DNA of 8,983 bases from NCBI GenBank assembly GCA_946480565.1, contig CAMLKR010000090.1, positions 1-8,983 of the forward strand, in the 5' to 3' direction. Origin of the DNA: an uncultured Arenimonas sp. Lineage in GTDB: Bacteria; Pseudomonadota; Gammaproteobacteria; Xanthomonadales; Xanthomonadaceae. The position numbers were made by a program, and so were the translations under genes. The notes under the pieces were generated by a model. It worked only from the letters and a program-made list of their open reading frames with translations. It had not been told where the DNA came from and made no database searches. Shown here piece after piece: positions 6,601-8,983 of the stretch; position 1 is the stretch's first letter; each line of letters starts with the position of its first letter.

Positions 6601-7133
6601 TCACCTCGGCGCTGGAAACCCTGGAAGGCGCGATCAAGAAGATCGACAAGGAAACCCGCGGCCGCTTCAAGGAAACCTTCGACCGCGTCAACGCCGGCGT
6701 GCAGGAACTCTATCCGCGCCTGTTCGGCGGCGGCCACGCCTACCTCGAGCTCACCGGCGAGGACCTGCTCGACACCGGCGTGTCGATCATGGCCCGTCCG
6801 CCCGGCAAGCGCGTGTCCAACATCTCGCTGCTGTCGGGCGGCGAGAAGGCGCTCACCGCCGTGGCCCTGGTGTTCGCGATCTTCCGCCTGAACCCGGCGC
6901 CGTTCTGCCTGCTCGACGAGGTGGACGCGCCGCTGGACGAGGCCAATGTCGGCCGCTTCAGCAGCATGGTCACCGAGATGAGCGAGAAGGTGCAGTTCCT
7001 GTTCGTCACCCACAACAAGGCGACGATGGAAGCGGCCAAGCAGCTCTCCGGCGTCACCATGCGCGAGCCGGGCTGCAGCCGCCTGGTTTCGGTGGACCTG
7101 GCCGAGGCCACGCGCCTGGTCGGCGCCGCCTGA
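3636..7133 (+). CDS. smc: Chromosome segregation protein SMC (condensin ATPase)
   Basis: SMC dimerises into a ring that, with ScpA and ScpB, compacts DNA and helps separate sister chromosomes using ATP. The 1165-residue product is full length for bacterial SMC. The N-terminal ABC half-head opens with MRLSTIKLSGFKSF and has Walker A GPNGCGKS at 31-38 and the Q-loop region SIIEQGMISQ near 142-151. A first coiled coil, rich in Gln/Ala/Glu/Arg, spans about 175-505. The hinge lies at about 505-640 (from VALDWLKAQGI to GGEWLGGGWLRV), and the returning coiled coil at about 650-1000. The C-terminal half-head carries the ABC signature LSGGEK at 1066-1071, Walker B CLLDEVDAPLDEAN beginning at 1091 with catalytic E1095, and the H-loop FVTHNK with H1126. 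All key ATPase residues are present. The ATG is set by the family N terminus. It heads the smc-zipA-ligA unit, while its partners scpA/scpB are divergently encoded upstream. It avoids TTA, CTA and TCA codons almost throughout, reflecting strong GC codon bias. Confidence 0.98.
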   Translation: MRLSTIKLSGFKSFVDPTVLHLPTNMTGVVGPNGCGKSNIIDAVRWVMGESSASRLRGDSLTDVIFSGSSSRKPVSQAQVELIFDNSEGSIGGEYARYAEISVKRSVSRDGQSNYYLNGARCRRRDITDLFLGTGLGARSYSIIEQGMISQIIEARPEDLRVYLEEAAGISKYKERRKETESRIKGTRENLERLNDLREEVDKQLEHLKRQARAAEQYQALQAERLNKDAQLKALEFRRYDADLKALHDSLTQDEIKLQSLLADQRQAEAQIEACRGQHGEASERLGRAQAEVYRVGGELARIEQQIQHQKELRQRLETARAEADAAFAQIGEHISGDERQMAELHNAIAAADPKLEALRAEDAGRQESLKAAESALQDWQQRWDTYAKAQAEAARWAEVERTKIEYLEKQALEAGRRREALANERSGLDTAAITEALARLTADHDGQKTGLDGLGETLEQRKAALTALQEQQRQQQSELADVRKQGQAARGRLSSLEALQHAALGQEKNVALDWLKAQGIADNARLGEALQVEAGWETAVETVLGSLLEAVTVDAPADWLDALASLGQGRVALVSGESRGLQVPTGSLAAKVQGPDAVRRLLANIHAADDAAAARAVPLGEGEAVITRGGEWLGGGWLRVLRSGDAHQGALAREREIQSLRAEIEALARKETQLNEGLTAMRDRLLEAEQHREDAQRALYLAHRSVSELAGQLQGQKSRLESAQARVARIDGELATLGTTLEESQTNAREARGRLEQAVAKMGDLEAERQRLDVERRTLGEQRDAARNAAREAREAAHQLALSLESQRARVVALSQSLARMGNQKAQLEVRLNELVAQLADGDAPVVALQAERQAALDQRVIVEKDLAAARSSVDGIEAEMRGYEQTRQQRDQQALAQREAIGQRRMQEQALSLRAGQLSEAVVAAGLVLEDVLASLPEKADLEGWQKNLADIDAKMRRLEPVNLAAIQEYGEQSERKTYLDAQNADLTSALETLEGAIKKIDKETRGRFKETFDRVNAGVQELYPRLFGGGHAYLELTGEDLLDTGVSIMARPPGKRVSNISLLSGGEKALTAVALVFAIFRLNPAPFCLLDEVDAPLDEANVGRFSSMVTEMSEKVQFLFVTHNKATMEAAKQLSGVTMREPGCSRLVSVDLAEATRLVGAA

Positions 7134-7158
7134 CCCGGCGGGCGAATTCGGGCATCAT
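7130..7158 (+). promoter_or_regulatory. Possible internal promoter before zipA
   Basis: CTGACC at 7130-7135 (4 of 6 matches to TTGACA) and CATCAT at 7153-7158 (4 of 6 to TATAAT) are separated by exactly 17 bp, at the end of smc. Transcription would start near 7165, at the foot of the hairpin that precedes zipA. Each hexamer is only moderate, so this may be coincidence; zipA can also be read from the smc promoter. Confidence 0.3.
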
Positions 7159-7164
7159 TCCGCA

Positions 7165-7182
7165 GGGCCGCCCCCGCGGCCC
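7165..7182 (+). other. Perfect 7-bp GC stem-loop between smc and zipA
   Basis: GGGCCGC (7165-7171) pairs perfectly with GCGGCCC (7176-7182) around a CCCC loop. It lies in the 72-bp smc-zipA gap, 12 bases ahead of the zipA ribosome-binding site. No T-run follows (next bases GGACGGCAAAC), so it is not a standard intrinsic terminator. It could protect a processed or newly started zipA-ligA mRNA at its 5' end, or attenuate read-through from smc. Confidence 0.5.
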
Positions 7183-7194
7183 GGACGGCAAACA

Positions 7195-7199
7195 GGGAG
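7195..7199 (+). promoter_or_regulatory. zipA ribosome-binding site
   Basis: GGGAG at 7195-7199 is a good Shine-Dalgarno 6 bases before the ATG at 7206. An in-frame TTG at 7200 directly abuts the GGGAG and is too close to be used, so this site decides the start in favour of the ATG. Confidence 0.75.
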
Positions 7200-7205
7200 T
7201 TGGCC

Positions 7206-8983
<1,778 letters not shown>

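Noticed and set aside
3336..7013. A stop-free reading frame of over 1,200 codons on the minus strand, opposite bolA, the gap and nearly all of smc.
   Set aside because: Its codons are the exact reverse complements of the smc codons, so it stays open simply because smc avoids TTA, CTA and TCA. The product is Leu/Ala/Gln/Gly/Val-rich low complexity without a domain, while smc is a certain gene with all ATPase motifs.
7200..7205. TTG at 7200 as an upstream start for zipA, adding two residues.
   Set aside because: It directly abuts the GGGAG ribosome-binding site, whereas the ATG at 7206 has proper 6-base spacing.

Overview
This window is a compact block of housekeeping genes from a GC-rich bacterium. 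Protein similarity and gene order suggest a gammaproteobacterium, most likely Xanthomonadaceae/Lysobacteraceae (Lysobacter, Luteimonas, Stenotrophomonas or similar). The grounds are very high GC with strong G/C third-position bias, a YciO and YciI of the gammaproteobacterial type, a ZipA (a division protein largely confined to gammaproteobacteria), and an SMC-ScpAB condensin instead of MukBEF. The family-level placement is inference; I cannot run a search.

Layout. Positions 2796 down to 1 hold a minus-strand run read yciO -> scpA -> scpB -> rluB. scpA and scpB are 22 bp apart, scpB and rluB share one base (TAATG), and rluB runs off the left edge after 136 codons. A 40-bp divergent gap (2797-2836) separates this run from the plus-strand pair yciI-bolA, which overlap by 4 bp (GTGA). 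A 217-218 bp gap (3418-3635) contains a GC-rich hairpin, a clear extended -10 promoter and a long smc leader. It is followed by smc -> zipA -> ligA on the plus strand; ligA runs off the right edge after 333 codons.

How the genes work together. SMC (ATPase), ScpA (kleisin) and ScpB (winged-helix subunit) are the three parts of the bacterial condensin that organises and segregates the chromosome, and all three are encoded here in two divergent units within about 7 kb. ZipA anchors and stabilises the FtsZ division ring at the membrane, and LigA is the essential NAD+-dependent DNA ligase. The smc-zipA-ligA unit thus joins chromosome segregation, division and replication/repair. RluB modifies 23S rRNA; BolA is an Fe-S/stress-related protein; YciO and YciI are conserved proteins of uncertain function.

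I found no mobile element, CRISPR array, tRNA, rRNA, prophage or obvious transferred gene, and no new multi-gene system. The points worth a second look are modest: the structured smc leader, a hairpin just ahead of zipA, the acidic ScpB tail, the YciO-versus-TsaC distinction, and the conserved gene order that in E. coli lacks scpAB.
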